This document shows, piece after piece, positions 12,795 to 21,307 of a stretch of DNA of 64,000 nucleotides. A program made the position numbers and the translations under genes. Every line of letters starts with the position of its first letter. Position 1 is the stretch's first letter. Under the pieces are notes generated by a model. It was not told where the DNA came from and searched no databases. It was given only the letters and a program-made list of their open reading frames with translations. The stretch is from Rhodospirillales bacterium (GTDB taxonomy: Bacteria > Pseudomonadota > Alphaproteobacteria > Rhodospirillales > Shumkoniaceae). The DNA lies in the NCBI GenBank assembly GCA_018432935.1, contig JAHDSF010000018.1, forward strand, positions 124,001 through 188,000, given 5' to 3'.

Positions 12795-14117
12795 CTAATG
12801 CTGAGGTGCAATATAGGGACGGCCGACGCAATGGTAATGGAAACCGGCCTCTGCCATTTCACGCGGATTGTAGATGTCCCGCATATCCACAAGGATCGGG
12901 GTGCGCATCATCCGCTTGACCCGGGCCAGATCGAGAGCGCGGAACTCGTTCCACTCGGTGAGAATCACCAGAACGTCGGCCCCGCCCATCGTCTCGTAGG
13001 CGGTATCGCACCACTCGACGTCCTCGATCAGCTTGCGCGCCTCGCTCATCCCCTCGGGGTCGAAGACGCGCAGCATGGCGCCGGCCTGGCGCAGGGCGGG
13101 GACGATGACGAGCGACGGCGAATCCCGCATGTCGTCGGTATTGGGCTTGAAGGTCAGGCCGAGCACCGCGATCGTCTTCCCGGCGACGTCGCCGCCGAGA
13201 GCGGCCGCCACCTTGTCGGCCATCCGCCGCTTGCGCTGCTCGTTGACGTCGACCACCGTCTCGACAATGCGCAACGGCGATCCCGCGTCGCGCGCGGTGT
13301 GTACCAGGGCCAGGGTGTCCTTGGGGAAACACGAACCGCCGTAGCCCGGACCGGCATGCAGGAACTTGCGGCCGATCCGGCCGTCGAGCCCGATACCCTT
13401 GGCGACGTCCTGGATGTCCGCGCCGAGCTTTTCGCAAAGGTCCGCAACCTCGTTGATGAACGTGATCTTGGTGGCCAGGAACGTGTTGGCCGCGTACTTG
13501 ATGAGCTCGGCGGTCTGCCGGGTGGTGAAGACGATCGGCGTCTCGATCAGGTAGAGCGGACGATAGAGTTCGCGCATGACTTCGCGGGCTCGCTCGCTCT
13601 CGGCACCGATGACCACGCGGTCGGGACGCATGAAGTCCTCGATGGCAGAGCCTTCGCGCAGGAACTCGGGGTTGGAGACGACGTCGAACTGGGCGTCCGG
13701 GCGAACCTCGCGCACCACTTTCTCGACCTCGAGCCCGGTACCGACCGGAACGGTCGACTTGTCGACGATCACGGTATAGCCCGAGATGCTGCGGGCGATC
13801 TCGCGGGCGGCCGCGAAGACATAAGTCAGGTCGGCGTGGCCGTCACCGCGCCGCGTCGGCGTGCCGACGGCGATGAAGACGGCGTCGGCACCGCGCACCG
13901 CCTGAGGCAGGTTGGTCGAGAACGACAGGCGTCCCGCCTTGACGTTGCTTGCGACCAGGGTGTCGAGGCCCGGCTCGTAGATCGGCATCTCGCCGGCCAA
14001 CAGCATGTCAATCTTCTTCTCGTCGCGGTCGACGCAGACGACTTCGACACCGAACTCCGAGAAGCATGCCCCGGAAACCAGACCGACGTACCCGGTGCCG
14101 ATCATTGCAATTCGCAT
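12795..14117 (-). CDS. ugd: UDP-glucose 6-dehydrogenase
   Basis: A 440-residue NAD-dependent enzyme that oxidises UDP-glucose to UDP-glucuronate. The Rossmann motif GTGYVG is at 7-12. The dimer-helix and active-site region includes NTFLATKITFINE and the catalytic C263 in GPGYGGSCFPKD. The C-terminal UDP-binding domain has LTFKPNTDDMRDSPS. It is preceded by galU on the same strand, giving the short pathway glucose 1-phosphate, UDP-glucose, UDP-glucuronate. Confidence 0.96.
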   Translation of the reverse strand: MRIAMIGTGYVGLVSGACFSEFGVEVVCVDRDEKKIDMLLAGEMPIYEPGLDTLVASNVKAGRLSFSTNLPQAVRGADAVFIAVGTPTRRGDGHADLTYVFAAAREIARSISGYTVIVDKSTVPVGTGLEVEKVVREVRPDAQFDVVSNPEFLREGSAIEDFMRPDRVVIGAESERAREVMRELYRPLYLIETPIVFTTRQTAELIKYAANTFLATKITFINEVADLCEKLGADIQDVAKGIGLDGRIGRKFLHAGPGYGGSCFPKDTLALVHTARDAGSPLRIVETVVDVNEQRKRRMADKVAAALGGDVAGKTIAVLGLTFKPNTDDMRDSPSLVIVPALRQAGAMLRVFDPEGMSEARKLIEDVEWCDTAYETMGGADVLVILTEWNEFRALDLARVKRMMRTPILVDMRDIYNPREMAEAGFHYHCVGRPYIAPQH

Positions 14118-14153
14118 GATATTCCCCCTCGCCCTCTTTCGCGTCCGATCTAC

Positions 14154-15023
14154 CTACGCGAACTGTTTTAAGATCCTGTTCATGCCATCGCGCAAGTCGT
14201 CCCGGGCCAGCGCGTAGGCGATGTTGGCTTCGATGAAGCCCAGCTTGTTGCCGCAGTCGAAGCGTCGGCCGTCGAAGCGGAAGCCGTGAAAGGCAACCCG
14301 GTCGATGGTCTTGGCCATCGCATCGGTGAGCTGGATTTCGCCGCCGGCGCCACGCTCGTGCTTGGCAAGCTCGGTGAACACCTCGGGCTGCAGGATGTAG
14401 CGGCCGATGATCGACAACGTCGAGGGCGCCACATCCGGCGCCGGCTTCTCGACCAGTCCCTTGGCGCGCGCCAGTTTGCCGTCGTCGCTGACGACGTCGA
14501 GGATGCCGTAGCGGTTGGTGAGTTCGCGCGGCACGTCCTCGACCGCAACGATGTTGCCGCCCACCTTGTCGTAGACCTGCATCATCTGCTTGAGCGCGCC
14601 AGGCTGGCCCAGCATCAGGTCGTCGGGCAGCAGGACAGCGAACGGCTCGTCGCCGACGAAAGCGCGGGCGCACCAGACGGCGTGACCCAGCCCGAGCGGC
14701 CGCTGCTGACGGACGTAGCTGACCCTCCCCGGTTCGAGCAGGACCTGCCGAACCGCCTCCAGCTCGGCCTTCTTGCCCTTCGCCTCCAAGGTGTCCTCAA
14801 GCTCGTAGGCGTGATCGAAGTGGTCCTCGAGCGAGCTCTTGCCGCGCCCGGTGACGAAGATGATGTCCTCGATTCCCGCCTCGAGGGCCTCCTCGACCCC
14901 ATACTGGATCAGCGGTTTGTCGACGACGGTCAGCATCTCCTTCGGGATCGCCTTGGTGGCCGGCAGGCTCCTCGTGCCCAGCCCCGCGACCGGGAACACG
15001 GCCTTACGCACCCGTTTGTTCAT
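14154..15023 (-). CDS. galU: UTP-glucose-1-phosphate uridylyltransferase
   Basis: A 289-residue nucleotidyltransferase that makes UDP-glucose. The N-terminal signature GLGTR...PATKAIPKEML and KPLIQYGVEEA are present, as is the metal- and sugar-binding VLLPDDLM segment. The ATG at 15023 was chosen because it starts MNKRVRKAVFPVAG, the family N-terminus, and has AGAGGAG just upstream; a frame 12 codons longer exists but is not conserved-looking. A Ser replaces the common Phe after GLGTR, which is unlikely to abolish activity. Confidence 0.95.
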   Translation of the reverse strand: MNKRVRKAVFPVAGLGTRSLPATKAIPKEMLTVVDKPLIQYGVEEALEAGIEDIIFVTGRGKSSLEDHFDHAYELEDTLEAKGKKAELEAVRQVLLEPGRVSYVRQQRPLGLGHAVWCARAFVGDEPFAVLLPDDLMLGQPGALKQMMQVYDKVGGNIVAVEDVPRELTNRYGILDVVSDDGKLARAKGLVEKPAPDVAPSTLSIIGRYILQPEVFTELAKHERGAGGEIQLTDAMAKTIDRVAFHGFRFDGRRFDCGNKLGFIEANIAYALARDDLRDGMNRILKQFA

Positions 15024-15242
15024 GAGCTCCTCTGTTCGCTGCGATTCCGAGAATGACACCGATAACCTGCTCCGAAAGCCGCCATTGCGCCGCGCCTGTC
15101 GAAGGATGAGGACGGAGCCTCGACGCCATGGCGCGACGATTTCGCCACGGGGTCACTTGAGAGGTGCGACATGAGGCGCAAGAAGCTTCAAGCGCTGTAG
15201 ATGCCACACGGCGACAGCGCCCGCAAGCATGCCTGACGGCCG

Positions 15243-15995
15243 CTACTTGCCAAGCAACACGTCCTTGGCCTCGTTGATCTTCGCGGCAAGATACGAGGTG
15301 CCGCCGCGGTCGGGATGGACGTTTGCCATCAGCCGGTGGTAGGCGGCCTTGATCGTCTTCTCGTCGGCGCCCTCCTCCAGGCCGAGGATCTCCAGCGCCT
15401 CGTCCCGGGTCATTTTCAGCTTGCCCTGCGGCCCGCGCTCGCGCCCGTCGTTGGCGGCCGCCGCCGCTGCCAGCTCCTCCCGCCAGTTCTCGTGGGCACG
15501 GTCCAGGAAGGTCTCGACCACCTGCGCCGACTGCGGATCGACATGGGTGCAGCTCTGCAGCAGGCTGGCCAGTTCCAGCAGCGTCATGTCGGACAAGCGG
15601 CGCCCGCTGTAGGCCCCTTCGATCACCTCGCCGTCGAGACGGCCGCTGTCGTGGTCGAGCACGGCATGGACGAAGCGGGTCCGGACCTCGCTGGTGCGTC
15701 CGCTGTTGCCGCCGCCGCCGCCCGCATAACCGAAATCCCCCGACATCCGCTTGAACGCCTTGGCGCGCTGCGACACGCTGCGGAAACGCATGAACCACGG
15801 CAGGAACGCCGGCAACGCGGCGAGCAGCCAACCGATCTGCCCCGTCAGCACCAGCAGAACCACCAGGCCGGCTCCCCCCACCACCGCACCGCGCCGCAGA
15901 ATGCGGGCCACGTCCTTCGGCTCGGAATAGGCGAACCAGTGGATGGCCAGCAGCACCGATCCCAGCAACGCGAATCCGAGGAGGAGATACGACAC
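15243..15995 (-). CDS. Membrane-anchored DnaJ-domain protein
   Basis: A 250-residue protein with two hydrophobic segments near the N-terminus (about 1-20 and 37-68), a Gly-rich stretch (YAGGGGG near 90), a central helical part that resembles TerB/DjlA-like helices, and a C-terminal J domain with the HPD motif at 227-229. The J domain is expected to stimulate an Hsp70 at the membrane. It resembles DjlA in plan but not enough to name it so. The stop lies three bases before the neighbouring VWA-like gene's end region on the same strand order, with no gap for a promoter. Confidence 0.85.
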   Translation of the reverse strand: MSYLLLGFALLGSVLLAIHWFAYSEPKDVARILRRGAVVGGAGLVVLLVLTGQIGWLLAALPAFLPWFMRFRSVSQRAKAFKRMSGDFGYAGGGGGNSGRTSEVRTRFVHAVLDHDSGRLDGEVIEGAYSGRRLSDMTLLELASLLQSCTHVDPQSAQVVETFLDRAHENWREELAAAAAANDGRERGPQGKLKMTRDEALEILGLEEGADEKTIKAAYHRLMANVHPDRGGTSYLAAKINEAKDVLLGK

Positions 15996-15998
15996 CTT

Positions 15999-16712
15999 TT
16001 ATCTCCGCTTCATCTGATCGGCGATCCTGAGCACGTCGCCGCCCCGCGATCGGGCGAGATTCTCCAGCGCCGGCCTGCCGCCCGCCGCGAACACGGCAAC
16101 CGCGCTGAGCAATTCCTTGAGCACCCCGGCACTCGATGCGTCGAAGCGGCAGTAGGCGCCGCCCGATAGTTTGGCGATCTGCTTGAACGAGAAGGAGGCG
16201 ACGGGATCCTCGCCTTCCTGGAACATGAAGGCCGGCACGCCCAGCACCCCCAGCTCGCCGGCGAGATGGCCGAGCGCATCGACATCCTCTTCCATGCAGT
16301 CGCCTACGAACACCAGGGCATTGACCCGCTTCGTGCGCGTCTCGTTGGCGGCGTGCTTGAGGACCTTGCGGATCTGCGTCTGCCCGGCCAGGCAGAACAC
16401 CGAGGTCATCAGCCGCATCAGCTCGCGCGAGTCGGACACCCAGGGGCTGGTCTTGTACTCGCCGAAGCCGCGATAGAAAGCGAGCTGCAGGTCAAGGCCG
16501 CCAAGCGCGGCGGTGGCCGAGAACATCTCGCCCTGGATCTGCGCCGCGCGGTCCCAGCTCGGTTCGCGGCTGGCGGTCGCGTCCATCGCGAAAATCAGGC
16601 GCCCGCGGGTGCCGGGCGAGGTATTGCGGGGCGTCTCGGCCACCTTGCGCAGGAATTCGCTCAACTCCTTCGTGGTGGTCGATGTGCTGGGAACGTGTCC
16701 GTCGGATGTCAT
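15999..16712 (-). CDS. VWA-like domain protein
   Basis: About 237 residues. The sequence FAMDATASR contains DATAS (44-48), a D-x-T-x-S variant of the MIDAS metal site of von Willebrand A domains. ALVFVGDCMEED corresponds to the later MIDAS acidic position. No signal peptide is seen, so it is probably cytoplasmic. An ATG 18 codons upstream (16766) is the alternative start; neither has a strong ribosome site. It ends three bases from the J-protein start, so the two are likely co-transcribed. The partner and role are unknown. Confidence 0.75.
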   Translation of the reverse strand: MTSDGHVPSTSTTTKELSEFLRKVAETPRNTSPGTRGRLIFAMDATASREPSWDRAAQIQGEMFSATAALGGLDLQLAFYRGFGEYKTSPWVSDSRELMRLMTSVFCLAGQTQIRKVLKHAANETRTKRVNALVFVGDCMEEDVDALGHLAGELGVLGVPAFMFQEGEDPVASFSFKQIAKLSGGAYCRFDASSAGVLKELLSAVAVFAAGGRPALENLARSRGGDVLRIADQMKRR

Positions 16713-16905
16713 GCTCGGCCTGTCCGTTGGCTGCGGATGGTCGGTCCTGCCCTCTAAGGATGACATAGTGCCGTCCGATGCGCATCGCCACTCCCGCGAC
16801 CGCCCCAGAAGCGCTGCGAATCTCCCTCTCCTGATCCCGACGGAAAGCCAGCTTGATGTCGACCGGCAGCACCGACACATGTGTCGTTACGCCAACGGAG
16901 AAGAC

Positions 16906-17970
16906 ATGAAGGACGAAGAAGGAAAACCGGAGCTTCTGGCGACGGAGGATCCGATCGAGGCGGCCGCCGAGGCCGGTCTCCGATACACTCATGACGGCCG
17001 TCCCGGCATCACCCGTGAAGAGATCGGCGACAAGGAGTTCCGCTACCGGCGCACCGACGGCAGCGTGATCGAGGATCCGAGAACGCTGTTCCGCATCCGC
17101 AAGCTGGCGATCCCGCCGGCCTGGCAGGCGGTCTGGATCTGCCCCTCGCCCAATGGACACCTGCAGGCGACCGGCCGCGACGCACGGGGTCGCAAGCAGT
17201 ACCGCTACCACCCGCGCTGGCGCGAGATTCGCGACGAAACCAAGTTCGGCCGCATGGTGGCCTTCGGCGAGAAGCTGCCGCTCATCCGCGCCCGCGTCGA
17301 TGCCGACATGGCGAGACGCGGCCTGCCCCGCGAGAAGGTGATCGCCGCCGTTGTCCGCATCCTGGACGATGGCCTGGTCCGGGTCGGCAATCCCGAATAC
17401 GAGAAGAGCAACGACAGCTACGGCGCCACCACCCTCAAGGACGAGCACGCCGCCATCTCGGGCGGCCGGCTTCGGCTGCGCTTCCGCGGCAAGAGCGGCA
17501 AGATGCACGACGTCAGGCTGGAGGACAGGCGCCTCGCCCGCATCGTCAAGCGCTCGCAGGATCTGCCGGGCGAGGAGCTGTTCCAGTACCTCGACGACGA
17601 CGGCGTGCAGCACACGATCGAATCTTCGGACATCAACGAGTATTTGCGTCAAACCGCGGGCGACGGCTTCACCGCCAAGGATTTCCGGACCTGGGCGGCC
17701 ACGGTGCTGGTCGCCTGCGAGCTCGGGGGGATGGAGCCGGCGCCGACCCGAAAGGCGATTCGCAGCGCTCTGAAGCAGACCATCGGACGCGCTGCCGAGA
17801 AGCTGGGCAACACGGTCGCGGTCTGCCGCAAGTCCTACGTTCACCCCGACGTCGTCCGGGATTTCCAGGAAGGTCGCTGCATCACCCTGCCAAGGGTCAA
17901 GTCCGTTCAAGGACTCACCGAGAACGAGGCGAAGGTGCTGGCGTTCCTGCGCTCGGTCGCGGCCGGCTGA
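16906..17970 (+). CDS. DNA topoisomerase IB
   Basis: A 354-residue bacterial type IB topoisomerase, the poxvirus-like minimal form. It has an N-terminal DNA-binding domain with FRYRRTDG and LAIPPAWQAVWICP, and a catalytic domain with DFRTWAATVL and the nucleophilic tyrosine Y311 in CRKSYVHP. It relaxes supercoils of either sign by forming a 3'-phosphotyrosine. The ATG at 16906 is preceded by a GGAGAA site at the right distance. It reads divergently from the VWA-like gene and convergently with the glycosyltransferase at 17977, only six bases away. Confidence 0.93.
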   Translation: MKDEEGKPELLATEDPIEAAAEAGLRYTHDGRPGITREEIGDKEFRYRRTDGSVIEDPRTLFRIRKLAIPPAWQAVWICPSPNGHLQATGRDARGRKQYRYHPRWREIRDETKFGRMVAFGEKLPLIRARVDADMARRGLPREKVIAAVVRILDDGLVRVGNPEYEKSNDSYGATTLKDEHAAISGGRLRLRFRGKSGKMHDVRLEDRRLARIVKRSQDLPGEELFQYLDDDGVQHTIESSDINEYLRQTAGDGFTAKDFRTWAATVLVACELGGMEPAPTRKAIRSALKQTIGRAAEKLGNTVAVCRKSYVHPDVVRDFQEGRCITLPRVKSVQGLTENEAKVLAFLRSVAAG

Positions 17971-17976
17971 CCGGCC
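17961..17976. terminator. Short hairpin spanning the topoisomerase stop codon
   Basis: GGCCGG and CCGGCC pair over six positions around the loop CTGA, which contains part of the topoisomerase stop. It sits exactly in the six-base junction of two convergent genes. No T run is present; a role as a bidirectional stop is only possible. Confidence 0.35.
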
Positions 17977-19059
17977 TCACGCCGTCACTGCCCGGGAGGC
18001 ATCTCCCACCGCCTCCCGCACGTAGCCTTCGAGGGCGAGCGCTCGGTGGGCGGCGGTGTGGGCCGCCAGCACCCGCCGCCGAGCCGCTGCGCCGATCCGC
18101 GCCAGAAGCTCGGGGGAACGATGCAGGTGGCCCAGCACATCGTCCGCGGTTTCGGCCACCAGGACCTCCTTGCCGGGACGCAGGAAGTGCTCCAGCCCCT
18201 CCCACCAGTCGCTGATGATCGGGGTGCCGCAGGCGGCCGCCTCGAACAGCCGGATGCTGGGCGACCAGCCGGCCGCCACCATGTCCGCACGGGTGATGTT
18301 CAGGGTCGCCCGCTGGGCGGCGTAGAACTTGGCATGTTCCGCCGGCGCGACATGCGCAATCCGCTCTACCGAGCCCCACGCCACGGTCTCCGGGTACTGG
18401 GGCCCGGCGACGACGAACTTCCCTTCCGGCCAGCACCAGGCGGGCGTGATCAGCAGCTCCTCGACCTTGGGCTGCCGGTCCTCCGAATAGGTCCCCATGT
18501 AGCCCATGTCCCAGCGGACCTTGATGCCGAGCGCAGGGGCGTAGACTTCGGGATCCACCGAGCAGTACAGGGGCCGCGCCATCGGCGAGCCCAGCTCGCT
18601 TTCGATCCTATCCAGGAGCGGACCACCGCTGAACGAAAGGTAGAGCCCGTATCGGCCGGCCAGTTCGGGTGTCAGGTAGGAGCAGGTGCCCTTCTCCATC
18701 GCGGCGAGCGTCACCGGGGTGTCGATGTCGTAGAAGGCGACGAGCCCTTGGGCGCGGTCGCACACCCATTCGCCGACCACGATGCCGTCGGGCACGAACG
18801 AGCCGACAATCACGAGATCGGCGGACCGCACGTCCCGCTCATGACGGGCCGCAAGCACGGCGAAGTCCTCGTACAGGGCGAGTCTCCCCCACGTCGGGCG
18901 CGGCATGTCGCGGTTGTCGGCGTACCAGGACACGTCGCGTTCCAGGAAAAGAACATCGTGGCCGCGCCGCGACAGTTCGCGCACTAACCCGCGGTAGGTG
19001 ACCGCGTGGCCGTTGCCCCACGACGAGGTGATCGACAGGCCGAGGATGACGATCCGCAT
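17977..19059 (-). CDS. CgeB-like glycosyltransferase, third of three paralogues
   Basis: About 360 residues. It starts MRIVILGLSITSSWGNGHAVTYRGLVREL, the same opening plan as the two genes upstream, and ends with the conserved GT-B C-terminal block SIRLFEAAACGTPIISDWWEGLEHFL, which holds the nucleotide-sugar binding E and the GTP loop. This matches the CgeB/spore-maturation glycosyltransferase group. A GGGGAGAAG site precedes the ATG at 19059. It is the last gene of the seven-gene locus, starting 11 bases from the previous stop. Sugar and acceptor are unknown. Confidence 0.83.
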   Translation of the reverse strand: MRIVILGLSITSSWGNGHAVTYRGLVRELSRRGHDVLFLERDVSWYADNRDMPRPTWGRLALYEDFAVLAARHERDVRSADLVIVGSFVPDGIVVGEWVCDRAQGLVAFYDIDTPVTLAAMEKGTCSYLTPELAGRYGLYLSFSGGPLLDRIESELGSPMARPLYCSVDPEVYAPALGIKVRWDMGYMGTYSEDRQPKVEELLITPAWCWPEGKFVVAGPQYPETVAWGSVERIAHVAPAEHAKFYAAQRATLNITRADMVAAGWSPSIRLFEAAACGTPIISDWWEGLEHFLRPGKEVLVAETADDVLGHLHRSPELLARIGAAARRRVLAAHTAAHRALALEGYVREAVGDASRAVTA

Positions 19060-19069
19060 GCTTCTCCCC

Positions 19070-20161
19070 TCAGGACGCGGCGCGCAACGTGACGCGGCGG
19101 CCGCCCAGCAGGCGGACCACCTCGCGAGCGCGATGCGCATAGGTGTGCCGGGCCAGGATGCGCCGCCGTGCTGCGGTGCCGATGGCCCGGGCGCGCTCCT
19201 CGGTCAGGCTGGCGAGGTGGGCCGCCACCGCGTCACCGTCGGCAGCGACCAGGACTTCCTCTCCGGGGTCGAGGAACAGCTCGATCCCCGCCCAGGCGTC
19301 GGTGATCAGGCAGGCTCCCGCACCGGCCACCTCGAAGACCCTGGTCGGCGGCGAAAAGCCGTTCTCGGCCATCGACTCCCGATTCACGTTCAGCACCGCC
19401 CGCGCCGAGCAGTTGATTGCGTTGTGCTGGTGCGTGTAGACGTGGCCCAGGCGGCGCACGTTGTCGGTCATCGCCTTGTCGTGCCATCCGTTCCCGCCGA
19501 GCACGAAGCTCCTTTCCGGGAGCGCCGCGGCCGGCCGCAGGAAGAACTCCTCGACCCGCGCCTCCCGGTCGGGAAGACGGTTGCCGATGAAGGCGAGATC
19601 GCAGGCGAACGTCGGGTCGCTCGCCACCGGATGGTGGCTGTCCGGCTCCAGCGCATTGTAGATCGGCACGCACGCCCTTGCCCCGACCGCCCTGTAATTC
19701 GCCACCACCGGGTCGCCACCGCCGTAGGTCAGCACGAGGTCGTAGTCCGCCACCGCCGACCGCAGGGGTTTGCCGGGGTCAACCGCCATCGCGGCCAGCG
19801 TCGCCGGGGCGTCGACATCCCACAAGATGGCCAGCGCCCCTGGCCGGCGCAGGGCCGGGATCGCCACATCGAGCTCGTCGTCGAACACCCCTACCCCGCT
19901 CGCCTTGACCAGGACATCGGCGTTCCGCGCCTGATCGAGGGCGCATTCGAGACCGTCCCGGGTCGCGGGATAGACGACGACATGGGCCCACTCGGGAGGC
20001 TCAATGTCACGGTGCGCCTGACGGTCGAAAGCATCAGGCTCGAAGAAGGTGATGTCGAAGCCGTGCCTGGCGAGTTCCCGCAGCAGGCCGCGGTAATAGG
20101 TCGCCGCTCCGTTCCAGTAGGCGGAGACGAGGCTGGAGCCGAAGAAAGCCATCCTGATCAT
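19070..20161 (-). CDS. CgeB-like glycosyltransferase, second of three paralogues
   Basis: About 363 residues, opening MIRMAFFGSSLVSAYWNGAATYYRGLLREL and closing with PTRVFEVAGAGACLITDAWAGIELFLDPGEEVLV, the CgeB-type GT-B nucleotide-sugar site. The ATG at 20161 overlaps the preceding gene's stop (ATGA) and has AGGGGAG upstream; another Met three codons later is possible. It shares clear similarity with its two neighbours, so the three probably arose by tandem duplication and then diverged. Confidence 0.83.
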   Translation of the reverse strand: MIRMAFFGSSLVSAYWNGAATYYRGLLRELARHGFDITFFEPDAFDRQAHRDIEPPEWAHVVVYPATRDGLECALDQARNADVLVKASGVGVFDDELDVAIPALRRPGALAILWDVDAPATLAAMAVDPGKPLRSAVADYDLVLTYGGGDPVVANYRAVGARACVPIYNALEPDSHHPVASDPTFACDLAFIGNRLPDREARVEEFFLRPAAALPERSFVLGGNGWHDKAMTDNVRRLGHVYTHQHNAINCSARAVLNVNRESMAENGFSPPTRVFEVAGAGACLITDAWAGIELFLDPGEEVLVAADGDAVAAHLASLTEERARAIGTAARRRILARHTYAHRAREVVRLLGGRRVTLRAAS

Positions 20162-21294
20162 GCCGCCACTCCCCTGCTGTTGCTGTTGCTGCTGCTGCGC
20201 CGCCGGCGCACGCCGAGGCCCCGGCAGATCGCCAGCAGCTCCTCGGCCCGATGCCCGCAGGTGTGGCGGGCGCGGATCGAAGCAAGCCCGTTGCGCGTCA
20301 GCTCCCTGGCCAGCCCGCGGTCGTTGAGGACGTCGCGCAGCCGCCGCTCCATCTCGGTGCCGGTGCGCGCCAAGAGAAAATCGCGGCCGGGTCGGAACAG
20401 TCCCTCGGAGTCCTGCCACGGCGCCGAGACCAGGGGGATGCCGCAGGCCAGCGCCTCGAAGACCCGGATCGTCGGAATGCCCGGCAGCATGGTCGCGTAG
20501 AGCCGCCGCGGGACATGCACCGTTACCCGGTGGCGGGCAAACGCCTGAGGCACGCGATGGTTCGGCAACCAGCCGCAATAGCGCGCCCCCGAAGCGGCGA
20601 CTGCCCGCAAGCCCTGCCTGGGATAGCGAACGCCGTGGACCCGCGCCTTCAGGCCAAGCCGGCGGATGGGCTCGAACAGCAGGCGCCTCAGCTCGTCAGA
20701 GCGTTCGCCGTCGCCCCAGTTGCCGATCCACACCAGGTCCCCCGTCTTCCAGGCGCGCAACGGCCTGAACAGGGCAACGTCCGCCGCCTCATGCCAGGTC
20801 CAGGCCCGCCGCGTCCAGCCGTTGCGAAGATAGATCTCGCGGATCGCCTCGCCGAACGCGAGCACTCCGTCGAAACCGGAAAGGTCGTAGCGGGCCATCT
20901 CGGATTCCCGGCTGGCCGCCCGATGGTGCGTGTCATGGAACAGGAGGAGGAACCGGGCCCCACCCTTGCGCATCCGCGACAGCCGCGCGACCAGCGCGGG
21001 ATCGTTCCATTCGTGAACCAAGACGACGTCGGCGTCATCGGTCGCGCGCTCAAGGTCGAGGCGGCGGAGGTCGTACTCGGTCGACGACAGCCCGGGAAGT
21101 GCGTCCGCGATTTCGCGCAGCGCAGCAAGCCCTTGATCGGCCACCAGATTGCTCCGGCTCCAGCCCCCTTTCGGCTCGTACACGATCGCTTCATGCCCGC
21201 GGGCCTGCAGCTCGCGCACGACGCCGCGCAGGAAGTGGGCGTTGCCGTGGTTCCAGTCCGAAAACAGCGAGTGGTAGAACAGGACGAAGCGCAT
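20158..21294 (-). CDS. CgeB-like glycosyltransferase, first of three paralogues
   Basis: A 378-residue GT-B enzyme beginning MRFVLFYHSLFSDWNHGNAHFLRGVVREL. The C-terminal block is PTIRVFEALACGIPLVSAPWQDSEGLF, where the Glu of the E-x-A-x-C motif is expected to bind the sugar ribose. The last residues are an Arg run and then S-S-S-N-S-N-S coded by a CTG/TTG-type triplet repeat, a variable tail that probably lies outside the fold. The stop overlaps the next start by four bases. Confidence 0.83.
   Translation of the reverse strand: MRFVLFYHSLFSDWNHGNAHFLRGVVRELQARGHEAIVYEPKGGWSRSNLVADQGLAALREIADALPGLSSTEYDLRRLDLERATDDADVVLVHEWNDPALVARLSRMRKGGARFLLLFHDTHHRAASRESEMARYDLSGFDGVLAFGEAIREIYLRNGWTRRAWTWHEAADVALFRPLRAWKTGDLVWIGNWGDGERSDELRRLLFEPIRRLGLKARVHGVRYPRQGLRAVAASGARYCGWLPNHRVPQAFARHRVTVHVPRRLYATMLPGIPTIRVFEALACGIPLVSAPWQDSEGLFRPGRDFLLARTGTEMERRLRDVLNDRGLARELTRNGLASIRARHTCGHRAEELLAICRGLGVRRRRSSSNSNSRGVAA
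20174..20197 (+). repeat. Eight-unit CTG/TTG triplet repeat
   Basis: Eight consecutive triplets (five to six CTG, two TTG) lie in the 3' end of the first CgeB-like gene and just before the next start codon. Unit changes would add or remove Ser/Asn residues without shifting frame, and would alter the distance to the ribosome site of the following gene. Confidence 0.8.
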
Positions 21295-21307
21295 CCTCTC
21301 CCCTTCC

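Noticed and set aside
16513..16905. Longer N-terminus for topoisomerase IB
   Set aside because: The extra residues are antisense to the VWA-like gene and not conserved; the ATG at 16906 has a good ribosome site.
20174..20197. Triplet repeat as a possible CRISPR array
   Set aside because: The units are only three bases and have no spacers.
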